Position numbers and translations under genes: made by a program. The notes below the pieces were generated by a model that had not been told where the DNA came from, ran no database searches, and saw only the letters and a program-made list of their open reading frames with translations. A stretch of DNA of 13,337 nucleotides, taken from Bacteroidales bacterium. GTDB taxonomy: Bacteria; Bacteroidota; Bacteroidia; Bacteroidales; UBA932. The stretch is taken from contig JAFZLQ010000027.1 in the NCBI GenBank assembly GCA_017551425.1, positions 1 to 13,337 on the forward strand, written 5' to 3'. Of this stretch, positions 1 through 8,600 are shown in pieces; positions within the stretch are counted from its first letter, which is position 1; each line of letters begins with the position of its first letter.

Positions 1-85
1 AAAACTTCCGCTTCGCTCCATCCCTCCCACTGCGCTGCGCTTGTGGGCCCCTCCCGTTCACATCGCCACGGGCGGCGATGGTTTC
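1..85. repeat. Structured intergenic repeat, copy 1 (left arm cut by window edge)
   Basis: This GC-rich stretch lies 24 bases past the stop of the minus-strand operon and aligns with 12541-12622. Shared blocks are TCCGCTTCGCTCC, CCCTCCCAC, GGGCCCCTCCCGTTCA and ACGGGC. Two hairpins are visible. Hairpin 1 pairs CCCAC (26-30) with GTGGG (43-47), with an inner GCG/CGC (32-34/38-40). Hairpin 2 pairs CATCGCC (61-67) with GGCGATG (74-80) around the loop ACGGGC (68-73). AAAC (2-5) can pair with GTTT (81-84) as the start of an outer stem, most of which would lie left of the window. No protein-coding signal was seen. Function is unknown; it could be a small mobile palindromic element or a structured 3'-UTR RNA. 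The repeat and the pairing are seen directly; the rest is inference. Confidence 0.75.
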
Positions 86-108
86 TGAGAGCAATACCCT
101 TTTCTGCA

Positions 109-3045
109 TCATTCTGCAATAGCCATAAAGGCTTTATTCGTTTTACCGTCTATACAAATACGCAAAGGTTTTTCAAGCCGGACGTGACGGAGGAACTCCG
201 TCTCCTCAACGGCCGGCAGCGCATCCAGGGCGGCGAAATCGAGATGCTCCCCGGCCCGCGCAAAACCGTTCACATTCACATACCCCACGTTGAAAGACGT
301 AAGGTTCTGGAAGAAATGCGTCCCCTGGCTCGGATCTATCTGGAAGTTCTCAAGAGAGTACTCCACTATGGCCTTGGCCTCGGAAATATCGCCCCAGACC
401 ACCGGCACCCCCAGGCTTGGCTGGCTGGTCCCCCAGCGCCCGAACCCAATCAGCACATACCCCGCACCTTCGGCCTTGAGGGAAGCGTTGACAGCTGAAA
501 CCTGCCCTGCGATCTCCCCGGTACGAAGCACGTTCCAGGCAGACTGCTTGAGGTACACCACATCCTTCACGCCCTCAATCCAGCCGGTGCCCAGGGCACA
601 GCCGGACTCAAGCATGGCGCCCGTAGTATCAACTTCGCTCCAGTTGACCTCCGACAGTCGGGAATCGGCGGAAATAGGCCGCACCTGCAGGACCGAGAAG
701 GTGGCACGGCCGTCGGGATCGAAGTCGGCGGCGAATTCCAGCTCCACCTCGCACTTCATCTCGTCGCGCGCTATTCCCATCAGCGTACGCACAATCTCCG
801 CCAGCGGGAAGGTGTTGTACTTGAGCATCGACGCAAAGGTGATGTATTTGGGGCCTTCGGGGATGGCGGAATCGACGATGCGCATATTGGCTATGTCCCA
901 GGTGGACGCAACGCGCCTGAGCGACGGAAAACCGGCGCAGTCGGCGATTCCTATGCGTTCCAGGTTGACTGAATCGTCAACGGAAGTCTTGAACTTCTCC
1001 GGACGCAGGTGCATGGCATACATCACCCTCTGTGTCTCACGCACGGTAAGTTCAGGAGTGGAAGTCTGAAGCGCGTGCCTGGGATAGCGGGGCGAGAAGC
1101 GGAGCACCTGCTCGCCATCGACAACCGCCTTGCCCAGACCGTAAGCGACCTTCACTATGCCGTCTTCAGGAGTCTCATGCCCCACAGGGTAGAAATTGAC
1201 GGAACGGGCGACGCCGGACAGCGTGGGGAAAAAGTAATCCCCCTGCTCGCTGCCGCATATCTCCTGGATTACCACGGCCATGCGCTCCTCGGAAATGACG
1301 TTCCCGGAAGCCACGATGTAACTCTTTGCGGAAGAATAATATACGCTTGCGTAAACGCTGGTGATCGCCTTGGAGAGCATACGCAGCTGCTGGTCTTCGT
1401 TGACGGCCGGAGGCAGCATGTAGGTGGAATAGACACCTGCAAAAGGCTGATGGTAGGAGTCTTCCAGCTTGGAAGACGAGCGCACCGCCAGCGGCTTCCT
1501 CACTACGCGGATGAAGGCGCGCAGCGAATCCAGCAGTTCCTTGGGAAGCGGCGACGCCACGAACTCGGAAAGGAGCTCGGCGTCCGAGACGTCGGAATTG
1601 ATGACGTATCCCAGACCGTTCTCGCGGATGAAACGCTCGAACCAGTCGGTGGTGATGACAAGGGTCCTGGGCACGCTCACGCGTACGTCCTCCCACTTGT
1701 CGAAGAGGGAATGCTTCTGGAGGGCGTGATTCAGGAAAGCCAGGCCGCGGGCCTTGCCGCCTATGGAGCCGCTGCCGAGGCGGGAGAACCAGATGGCGTC
1801 GTTGTACGTCTCCGGATTGAATGCGGCCACCACCCCGAGCGCCTGTGAGATGCGGAAGTCATGGATGGCGCGAAGCACCAGGCGGCGGTGCTCCTCGACG
1901 TCCGGATAATCCTCGGGACGAATTGGTTCAAGGAAACGGCCTATGCTGAACAAGCCCCTGGCATACAGCCACTTGGAGAGGTAGTTGTTCTCCGTGAGGC
2001 GGTTGAATGTATCCGGGCTGATGGTCCTGATGACCTCCTCGAACTCCAGCAGGTCGCTGGCGCGGAAGGTCTCCCTGTGCGTCCTCGGGTCTATGACCAC
2101 GAAGTCGCCGAATCCGAACTCCCTTTCCAGATAATCGCCGAGCTCCTGGGTGAGGGTCTTTGACTGCTTGAGCAGGAAGCCGACCTTGAGTTTGGCGGCG
2201 ACCTGCTTCATGCTGGCCTGGGAAGACTGCATCAGGAAGGGCATGCGGGGGTTGTCTGCACGGACCATGCGGCACAGCTGCACGCCGGCATCCAGATGCT
2301 CGGAAGACGGTTTGTCCCCCTTGTGCATCACGAAGCCCACGTCGGAAATGACGCCCAGCAGGTTGTCTTTATAGCGCTCGTAATAATCCACGGCGTCGGC
2401 ATAGTTGGTGGCCATGAGGATCTTGGGACGCGAACGCTTGCGCAGGATCTGCTGCTGCTCGTTGAGCGCGTCCTTGATGGCCTTGGTGTTCTGCTGGAGC
2501 ACCATGTTGTACAGCGCCGGGAGGTATGTAGAATAGTATTTTATGGAATCTTCGACAAGCAGGATGGCCTGCACGCCATATTCAAGTATGTCCGTGTCTG
2601 CGTTCAGACGGTCTTCGAGCAGCTTGATGATGGCGATGATGAGGTCCGTATTGTAATTCCAGCAGAACACGTAGTCTATGCTGGTGCACGCGGCCTCCTC
2701 TATCTGGCGGTAAACCTCCCTGGAGAAGGATGAAAGCAGGACGATGGGCATTCCCGAATCGAACTCCTTTGCCCTGGTGGCGAAATCGAACACGCTCACC
2801 TCTCCCACGTAGTACATGGTGATCACGAGGTCGAAGCGCTCCCCCGACTCGAGCATTCCAAGAGCTTCCGCCGTGCTGGCGGCGCGACGGATGCGGGGCG
2901 GGTTGCTGAGGTTGAGGTCGGCGTATTCGCGGGCTATCTGGGTATCGAGGCGTCCGTCCTCCTCGAGCGAGAAGGAATCGTAACTGTTGCATACCAGGAG
3001 GATACTGCGTATCCTTTTGGCCATCATCGTCTTGCTGTCTTCCAT
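109..3045 (-). CDS. Receiver-like / PEP-synthase ATP-grasp (PPDK_N) hybrid protein
   Basis: This 978-residue protein is the last gene of the tsaD-gdhA operon, with ATG 6 bases after the gdhA stop. Residues about 12-150 look like a degenerate receiver domain: SILLV and PIVLLSS strands are present, but the acidic pocket, phosphoacceptor Asp and Lys are not evident. Residues about 158-305 look like an intact receiver: E165-D166 in ILLVEDS, D235 in ISDVG, S274/S275, and K293. Residues about 420-792 match the pyruvate-phosphate dikinase/PEP synthase N-terminal ATP-grasp domain: GSIGGKARGL (426-435), AVRSSSKLEDS (520-530), FAGVYST (535-541), and the closing VLQVRP (785-790). The C-terminal ~180 residues contain GFGRWGTSQPSLGVP and QGTHFFQN, which I associate with Bacteroidota PEP-synthase-like proteins. 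I see no TCGGRTCHA-like phosphohistidine motif and no PEP-binding barrel, so complete PEP synthase activity is unlikely. Probably cytoplasmic; the phosphoryl acceptor is unknown. Such proteins are often labelled phosphoenolpyruvate synthase, which may mislead. Confidence 0.85.
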   Translation of the reverse strand: MEDSKTMMAKRIRSILLVCNSYDSFSLEEDGRLDTQIAREYADLNLSNPPRIRRAASTAEALGMLESGERFDLVITMYYVGEVSVFDFATRAKEFDSGMPIVLLSSFSREVYRQIEEAACTSIDYVFCWNYNTDLIIAIIKLLEDRLNADTDILEYGVQAILLVEDSIKYYSTYLPALYNMVLQQNTKAIKDALNEQQQILRKRSRPKILMATNYADAVDYYERYKDNLLGVISDVGFVMHKGDKPSSEHLDAGVQLCRMVRADNPRMPFLMQSSQASMKQVAAKLKVGFLLKQSKTLTQELGDYLEREFGFGDFVVIDPRTHRETFRASDLLEFEEVIRTISPDTFNRLTENNYLSKWLYARGLFSIGRFLEPIRPEDYPDVEEHRRLVLRAIHDFRISQALGVVAAFNPETYNDAIWFSRLGSGSIGGKARGLAFLNHALQKHSLFDKWEDVRVSVPRTLVITTDWFERFIRENGLGYVINSDVSDAELLSEFVASPLPKELLDSLRAFIRVVRKPLAVRSSSKLEDSYHQPFAGVYSTYMLPPAVNEDQQLRMLSKAITSVYASVYYSSAKSYIVASGNVISEERMAVVIQEICGSEQGDYFFPTLSGVARSVNFYPVGHETPEDGIVKVAYGLGKAVVDGEQVLRFSPRYPRHALQTSTPELTVRETQRVMYAMHLRPEKFKTSVDDSVNLERIGIADCAGFPSLRRVASTWDIANMRIVDSAIPEGPKYITFASMLKYNTFPLAEIVRTLMGIARDEMKCEVELEFAADFDPDGRATFSVLQVRPISADSRLSEVNWSEVDTTGAMLESGCALGTGWIEGVKDVVYLKQSAWNVLRTGEIAGQVSAVNASLKAEGAGYVLIGFGRWGTSQPSLGVPVVWGDISEAKAIVEYSLENFQIDPSQGTHFFQNLTSFNVGYVNVNGFARAGEHLDFAALDALPAVEETEFLRHVRLEKPLRICIDGKTNKAFMAIAE

Positions 3046-3051
3046 ACGGGC

Positions 3052-4407
3052 TTATACGAGTCCTTGGTCCATCATGGCGCCGGCGACCTTGAGGAAGGAA
3101 GCGACGTTTGCGCCCTTGACGTAGTTGATGTATCCATCTTCCTCCGTACCGTACTGCAGGCAGGCGGCGTGGATGTCGGACATGATGCGGCGCAGGTGCG
3201 AATCCACCTCTTCCGCAGTCCATTTCTGGCGGATGGAGTTCTGGGTCATTTCAAGGCCGGAAGTAGCCACTCCGCCGGCGTTGGACGCCTTTCCGGGCGA
3301 GTACAGGAGCTTTGCGCCCTGGATTATCTCTATGGCCTCCGGGGTTGTGGGCATGTTGGCGCCCTCGGTCACGCAGATGCAGCCGTTGTCCACCAGGGCG
3401 CGGGCTCCGGCGGCGTCGAGTTCGTTCTGGGTGGCACAGGGAAGGGCGATGTCGCACTTCACAGCCCAGGGCTTCTCTCCGGCCACGTATTTTGCCGACG
3501 GATACTGCGCTGCATACTCCTTGATGCGGCCGCGCAGGACATTCTTGAGCCTGAATACATAAGCCATCTTTTCCTCGTCGAGGCCGTCGGGGTCGTAGAT
3601 GTATCCGTCTGAATCGGAAAGGGTTACGACCTTCGCTCCCAGCCTCATGGCCTTCTGGGCCGCGTACTGGGCGACGTTGCCGGCGCCGGACACCACCACG
3701 GTCTTGCCCTCGAAACCCTCGCCGCGGGTGGCGAGCATCTGCTGGGCGAAATAGCATACGCCGTAACCGGTGGCCTCGGGACGCAGCAGGCTGCCGCCCC
3801 ATGCGAATCCCTTGCCCGTAAGGGTGCCGGTGAACTCGTCGCGAAGCCTCTTGTACTGGCCGAAGAGGAAGCCGATCTCACGTCCGCCCACGCCTATGTC
3901 GCCTGCGGGCACGTCGGTATCCTGGCCTATGTAGCGCTGGAGTTCGGTCATGAAACTCTGGCAGAAGCGCATCACCTCGGCGTCGGACTTGCCGCGGGGG
4001 TTGAAATCGCTGCCGCCCTTGGCGCCACCCATGGGAAGCGTGGTGAGGGCGTTCTTGAAGGTCTGCTCGAAGGCAAGGAACTTCATGATGCTGAGGTTGA
4101 CGCTGGGATGGAAGCGGATGCCGCCCTTGTAAGGGCCTATCGCGCTGTTCATCTGCACGCGGAAACCCCTGTTGATCTGGATGTTGCCGTCGTCGTCCGT
4201 CCAGGGGACGCGAAACATGATTACACGTTCCGGCTCGGTCATGCGTTCCATGATCCTGGCATCTATCAGATAGGGATATGCCTCGAGCGTGGGGGCCACG
4301 CTCCCGAGGACCTCGCTGACTGCCTGGTGGAACTCAGGCTCGCCCGGATTGCGGGCGATCAGGCCTGACATGAAGGAGGCGGTGTACTTTTCGGAAAAAC
4401 TACTCAT
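3052..4407 (-). CDS. gdhA: NADP-type glutamate dehydrogenase
   Basis: This 451-residue enzyme interconverts 2-oxoglutarate plus ammonia and glutamate in the cytoplasm. Its length and sequence fit the hexameric bacterial ~450-residue family. Visible motifs are GPYKGGIRFHPS (about 91-102), the active-site segment LPMGGAKGGSDFNP with its catalytic-type Lys at about 130, PAGDIGVGGREIG (about 167-179), and the Rossmann segment VSGAGNVAQYA (about 239-249), followed by SDSDG. NADP rather than NAD use is inferred from family similarity. I chose the ATG at 4407, which gives MSSFSEKY. An in-frame TTG two codons upstream (4413) is possible but unneeded. The gene starts 12 bases after the tsaD stop and ends 6 bases before the next gene, so the three are probably co-transcribed. 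Confidence 0.97.
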   Translation of the reverse strand: MSSFSEKYTASFMSGLIARNPGEPEFHQAVSEVLGSVAPTLEAYPYLIDARIMERMTEPERVIMFRVPWTDDDGNIQINRGFRVQMNSAIGPYKGGIRFHPSVNLSIMKFLAFEQTFKNALTTLPMGGAKGGSDFNPRGKSDAEVMRFCQSFMTELQRYIGQDTDVPAGDIGVGGREIGFLFGQYKRLRDEFTGTLTGKGFAWGGSLLRPEATGYGVCYFAQQMLATRGEGFEGKTVVVSGAGNVAQYAAQKAMRLGAKVVTLSDSDGYIYDPDGLDEEKMAYVFRLKNVLRGRIKEYAAQYPSAKYVAGEKPWAVKCDIALPCATQNELDAAGARALVDNGCICVTEGANMPTTPEAIEIIQGAKLLYSPGKASNAGGVATSGLEMTQNSIRQKWTAEEVDSHLRRIMSDIHAACLQYGTEEDGYINYVKGANVASFLKVAGAMMDQGLV

Positions 4408-4419
4408 AACCAACCGTTA

Positions 4420-5442
4420 TTAAAAATCCGCCATACGGGATACGGGCGCGACATCCAGCGGGGTGCTCTCCCCCGCCATGTAACGGAACCATCCCGCGAT
4501 GGCTATCATTGCTGCATTGTCCGTGGTGAACTTTACGGGCGGCAGGAAGGTGCGCCAGCCGCGTTTCCGGCCCTCGGCCTCCACGCGTGCCCGGAGGCAG
4601 CTGTTGGCGCTCACGCCGCCGCCTATGGTCACATCGCGTATGCCCGTCTGGCGCGCGGCCTTGACCAGTTTGTCCATAAGTATGTCCACCAGGGTATTCT
4701 GGAAGGAGGCGCAGATGTCCTCCTTGTTCTTTTCCATGAACTCCGGGTCCTTTGCCATCTCGTCCCTGACGAAATAAAGCAGGGACGTCTTGATGCCGCT
4801 GAACGAATAGTCCAGCCCCGGGATGTGAGGTTTTGCGAACTTGAAGCGCCTGGGGTCTCCCTGTTTTGCCAGACGGTCTATCACGGGACCTCCCGGGTAG
4901 CCCAGGCCCATCATCTTGGAACACTTGTCGAACGCCTCGCCCACCGCATCGTCTATGGTCTGGCCCAGGATGGTATATTCCAGGGGGCCGTCCACGCGCA
5001 CTATCTGGGAATTGCCGCCGCTCACCAGCAGGCACAGGTACGGGAATTCAGGCTGACGCACCTCAGCACCCGGTTCCTTGATGAAATCCGCCAGGATATG
5101 CCCCTGGAGGTGGTTGACCATGATGATGGGGATGTCCAGCGCAAGGCCGAGCGCCTTGGCGAACGAAGTGCCCACCAGCAGCGAGCCGAGCAGGCCGGGA
5201 CCGCGGGTGAATGCGATGGCGGTAAGGTCTCCGGGGGTGATGCCGGCACGGGACAGGGCCTCGCTCACCACCGGCACGATATTGAGCTCGTGGGCACGTG
5301 AGGCAAGCTCGGGAACCACGCCCCCGTAAGCCTTGTGGACGTCCTGGCTGGCAATGACATTGGAAAGCAGCCACCCGTCACGGATGACGGCGGCGGATGT
5401 GTCGTCGCACGAGGATTCTATGCCGAGAATGAAGTCTGCCAT
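4420..5442 (-). CDS. tsaD: tRNA N6-adenosine threonylcarbamoyltransferase TsaD
   Basis: This 340-residue protein transfers the threonylcarbamoyl group from threonylcarbamoyl-AMP to A37 of ANN-decoding tRNAs, making t6A, together with TsaB and TsaE, which are not in this window. It has the Kae1/TsaD ASKHA fold features: LGIESSCDDTSAAV at the N-terminus, the metal motif NHLQGH with H111 and H115, LVSGGNSQ (139-145), GYPGGPVIDRLA (181-192), the IGGGVSAN nucleotide-binding loop (273-280), and a C-terminal TTDNAAMIA containing metal-ligand D308. Length is normal for the family and the protein appears complete. It is the first gene of the minus-strand operon. ATG at 5442 is preceded by an AT-rich region with two candidate -7 boxes. 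It is transcribed divergently from tamB, an arrangement I recall from other Bacteroidota. Confidence 0.97.
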   Translation of the reverse strand: MADFILGIESSCDDTSAAVIRDGWLLSNVIASQDVHKAYGGVVPELASRAHELNIVPVVSEALSRAGITPGDLTAIAFTRGPGLLGSLLVGTSFAKALGLALDIPIIMVNHLQGHILADFIKEPGAEVRQPEFPYLCLLVSGGNSQIVRVDGPLEYTILGQTIDDAVGEAFDKCSKMMGLGYPGGPVIDRLAKQGDPRRFKFAKPHIPGLDYSFSGIKTSLLYFVRDEMAKDPEFMEKNKEDICASFQNTLVDILMDKLVKAARQTGIRDVTIGGGVSANSCLRARVEAEGRKRGWRTFLPPVKFTTDNAAMIAIAGWFRYMAGESTPLDVAPVSRMADF

Positions 5443-5464
5443 CCAAATACCCTTTTCGCAACCG

Positions 5465-5481
5465 CAAATTTAGCAAAAATA
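5465..5481 (-). promoter_or_regulatory. Candidate -7 boxes for the tsaD operon
   Basis: Read on the minus strand, TAAATTTG (5472 to 5465) and TATTTTTG (5481 to 5474) both match the Bacteroidota -7 consensus TAnnTTTG. From the nearer box, transcription would start about 15 bases before the tsaD ATG. No convincing -33 TTG or TTTG element was found at the usual distance. The match is seen in the sequence; promoter activity is inferred, and AT-rich DNA raises the chance of coincidence. Confidence 0.5.
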
Positions 5482-5485
5482 TTAT

Positions 5486-5493
5486 TAAATTTG
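5486..5493 (+). promoter_or_regulatory. Candidate -7 box for the tamB operon
   Basis: TAAATTTG matches the Bacteroidota -7 consensus TAnnTTTG and is the last AT-rich sequence before tamB. Transcription would begin near 5500. That fits a very short leader followed by translation of the signal-anchor reading frame somewhere between about 5506 and 5550, not at the GTG at 5606. No clear -33 element was found. The box lies 13 bases from the oppositely oriented tsaD box, so the two promoters may compete. Confidence 0.45.
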
Positions 5494-5605
5494 TAGGTTA
5501 AACGCATTATCACTCATCGGCAAGGCAAGATACATAGCGGCCCGCGTCATAGGGTTCCTGATAGTACTGCTGCTCTGCGGGCTCTTCGTCCTGCAGCTTC
5601 CGGCC
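5489..5605 (+). other. Open 5' extension of tamB coding for a signal anchor, without a canonical start codon
   Basis: The tamB frame is open from just after a TAA at 5486 through to 5605. It reads LIGKARYIAAR, then the hydrophobic stretch VIGFLIVLLLCGLFVLQLP, then AVQ, which is the usual layout of a TamB N-terminus: basic residues, one membrane anchor, and a xPxVQ motif. No ATG, GTG or TTG occurs in frame in this stretch, and no ATG occurs in any frame between 5443 and 5605. In-frame alternatives are ATC at 5516, ATA at 5534 (with AAGG 8 bases upstream) and ATA at 5549. Non-AUG initiation, a point mutation, or an assembly error that removed an ATG are all possible. Confidence 0.7.
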
Positions 5606-8600
5606 GTGCAGACCGGCCTTGCCAGATATGCCACAGGCAAGCTCCAGGGAATGATAGACGGACGCGTGGAGATAGGCGCCATACGCCTTCATCCTTTCAA
5701 CGCAGTCACCCTCAAGGACGTCTGCATTATTGACGAGAATCCTTTCCCGGACAACACCGGACGCGGCCTCGGCCCAGTGGATACGCTTGCCAGCATAGGA
5801 CGCCTGTCCGTCACGCTGTCTCCCAAGTCGCTGATCCGGTTCAAGAAAGGCGGCATACACCTGGGCCGCGTGGATGTCAGGGACGTGCTCTTCCAGCTGG
5901 CCCTGGAGCCGGGCGAAGACTATACCACCAACATCACCAGGATCTTCCGCATTGGCGGAGGCAAAGACAAGGAGATGTCGCTGGACACCCTGTTCTCCAT
6001 ACACAGGCTCAACGTGAAGGACGCCCGCTACCGGATGGTGAGCCTGAATCCGGAAGTCACCCCGAGGGACTGCGGCATCGACTTCATGGACCTGGACGTC
6101 CGCTTTGACGTAAAAGCCCACGACATCAGCTTCCGCGGCGGACGGATGTGCGCAATGGTGGACAAACTGGACATACGGGAGAAGTGCGGTTACGAGATGT
6201 ACGACATCTCCGGCAACTGCAAGGTGGGCATGGGGCACACCAACATACGGAACTTCCACCTGCGGGACAACAACGGCAGCGACATCAACTTGCCCAGGGT
6301 CGATTTCAACTACGAGGGCAATCCCAGCGCCTGGGGCAACTTCGTGCAGGAAGTGGAACTGGACATCAGCTTTGCCAGGAGCCACCTCGTCTTCGGCTCC
6401 GTCAGCGCATACAGCGGCCATCTGTTCCATGACTGCCCCCTGCAGGCGGAAATAACCGGAGGCCGTTTCAAGGGCCCCGTGAGCAACTTCAAGGTAAGCG
6501 GATTCTCTTTCGTCGGCACCGATGCCGATGTGGCCGGCACGATTGACTGCTCCATCAGCGGCATCCCCAATTCCAGGCAGATGTTCCTTCAGGGCGAGCT
6601 CCGGGACGTAACCTTCACCTCCGACGGCCTCACCAGGGTGCTCTCCGACCTCGGCACTGACGCATACCTCTCAAAGCTCGCCAAAGGCACTCAGTTCACC
6701 GCCAACGGCAGCTTCTCCGGTTTCCTCAGGGAGCTCAAGGGCGCCCTTCGCCTGACCTCCGGCATAGGCAGCGCCAGGGTGGATGCCCTGATACGCGGCA
6801 TCACGGAAGACGGCAAGCCCCTGACCTTCAGGGCCGATATCGCCGGACACGAGCTGGACCTCGGCAAACTCACGGGGGCCGAATCGCTCGGGCGGAGCAC
6901 ATTTACGGCCAAGGCCGTCGGTACGCTGGGAAGCACACCTGCCATAAACCTCGAAAGACTAGACATCTCCAGCCTCAACGCCCTGGGCTACGAGTATTCG
7001 GACATCTCGCTCAACGCCATCATGCTCGGCACCGCGCTCCAGGCGAAGCTCTCTTCTTCCGACCCCAACGCATTCGCAGACGTCTCTGCGGACATAGACT
7101 GGAAGAACAAGACCGGCCGCATCAAGGCGGAGATAACGGACATAGACCTCGCCACCCTCAACATAGACACCCGCGGCGGCAGGTCGGCCGTATCCTGCGC
7201 CCTCATGGCGGAACAGGGACTTGATCCCTCCGAGCCTGCGCAGATAGTCATTTCCGACCTCACCCTCACCCGCGACGACGGCGTCTATCTGATCGGGGAC
7301 ATCCTGTCCCAGGCGCGCATCAACGACGGAATCCTCACCATAATCCTCAATTCCGACGTATTCGACGCCAAGTACCACGGCACATCCAACATCAGCGGCC
7401 TGATTTCAGACGTGAAGGACGTCACCGTCAACCGCCACCTGCCGGCTGTGTTCGCCCCTCATGCGGAGCCTTCGGACACCCTCTCCACTCTCAGCTGCTC
7501 GCTCAGCGCCGTCCTCCATCAGACAAAGGGCCTGCTGTCATTCATCCTGCCCGGTCTCAGCATAGAAAACGACACGGCGTTCAACATCGACCTCGACGAA
7601 TCCGGCAGGCTGATGGGCTACATCAGCTCCCCCGGCCTGACCTACAACAACATAAGCGCCAAGGGCTTCGACTTTTCCGTCAGCAACTACGACGGCGACC
7701 TCGGCTGCACCCTCTCGGCGGACCGTCTGGGCATTGGCAACCTTCCGTTCAACAAGGCCGCCTTCCTGGCGAACGCCACGTCGGACATTCTGATGATGTC
7801 CCTCAACTACGAGAACGCCGAGGTGCTGGACGGAGGCAGCGAACTCTATCTCAGCGCCGCATTCTCCCGGGACACCCGCGACTCCCTGGTGGTGGACGTA
7901 AACACCCTCCCTTCCCAGATCAGCATAAAGGGCGATACCTGGGAACTGAGCGAGTCGCTCATACAGCTCTCCCACGGCAAAATGGAAGCGGACGGATTCG
8001 AACTCTCCTGCGGCGACCAGAGCATTTCCATCGACGGCGGCATGCAGAGGCATGTGTCCGACACCCTCTCGGTGCACTTCCGGGAGCTCGACCTGAGCCT
8101 CGTGAGCGAATTCCTCGGAAGCAAGATTCCTGATATAGAAGGCCTCATCGACGGCGACGTCACCCTGCTGTCCCCCTTCCCGTCCAAGATGGGCCTGTTC
8201 GCAGGCCTGGTGCTGGAGGGCCTTAAGCTGAACGGCATAAACGCCGGCGACTTCCTCATAGACAGCGACTGGGACGACAAGGCGCGCACCATATCCTTCG
8301 ACATACTCAACAACCTGGAAGACAGGCAGGCCCTGCAGCTTACGGGAAAATACGGCACCAAGAACAGTACGCTAGACGCCACGGCTACGCTCGACAGCCT
8401 TGACGCACGCATCGCCCAGCCATTCCTGAAGAACGTACTGAGCCAGGTCGGAGGCCGGCTCAGCGGCAGCGTGGGCGTATCCGGCAAGCTGGACAAACTC
8501 AAGTTGTCCAGCGAAGGCATCCGGCTTGACGGAGTATGCGGACGCGTTAAGCACACCAACGTCTTCTACTCCCTCAACGGCACCACCAGCATAGTTGACA

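Noticed and set aside
4408..4413. TTG at 4413 as the gdhA start
   Set aside because: It adds only two residues. The ATG at 4407 gives a normal GdhA N-terminus and is the simpler start.
5510..6430. A 306-codon open frame on the minus strand opposite the start of tamB, and similar long antisense frames across tamB
   Set aside because: The translation is Val/Ala/Gly/His-rich with no recognisable domain, and it lies opposite clear TamB coding. Long antisense frames are expected in GC-rich coding DNA.
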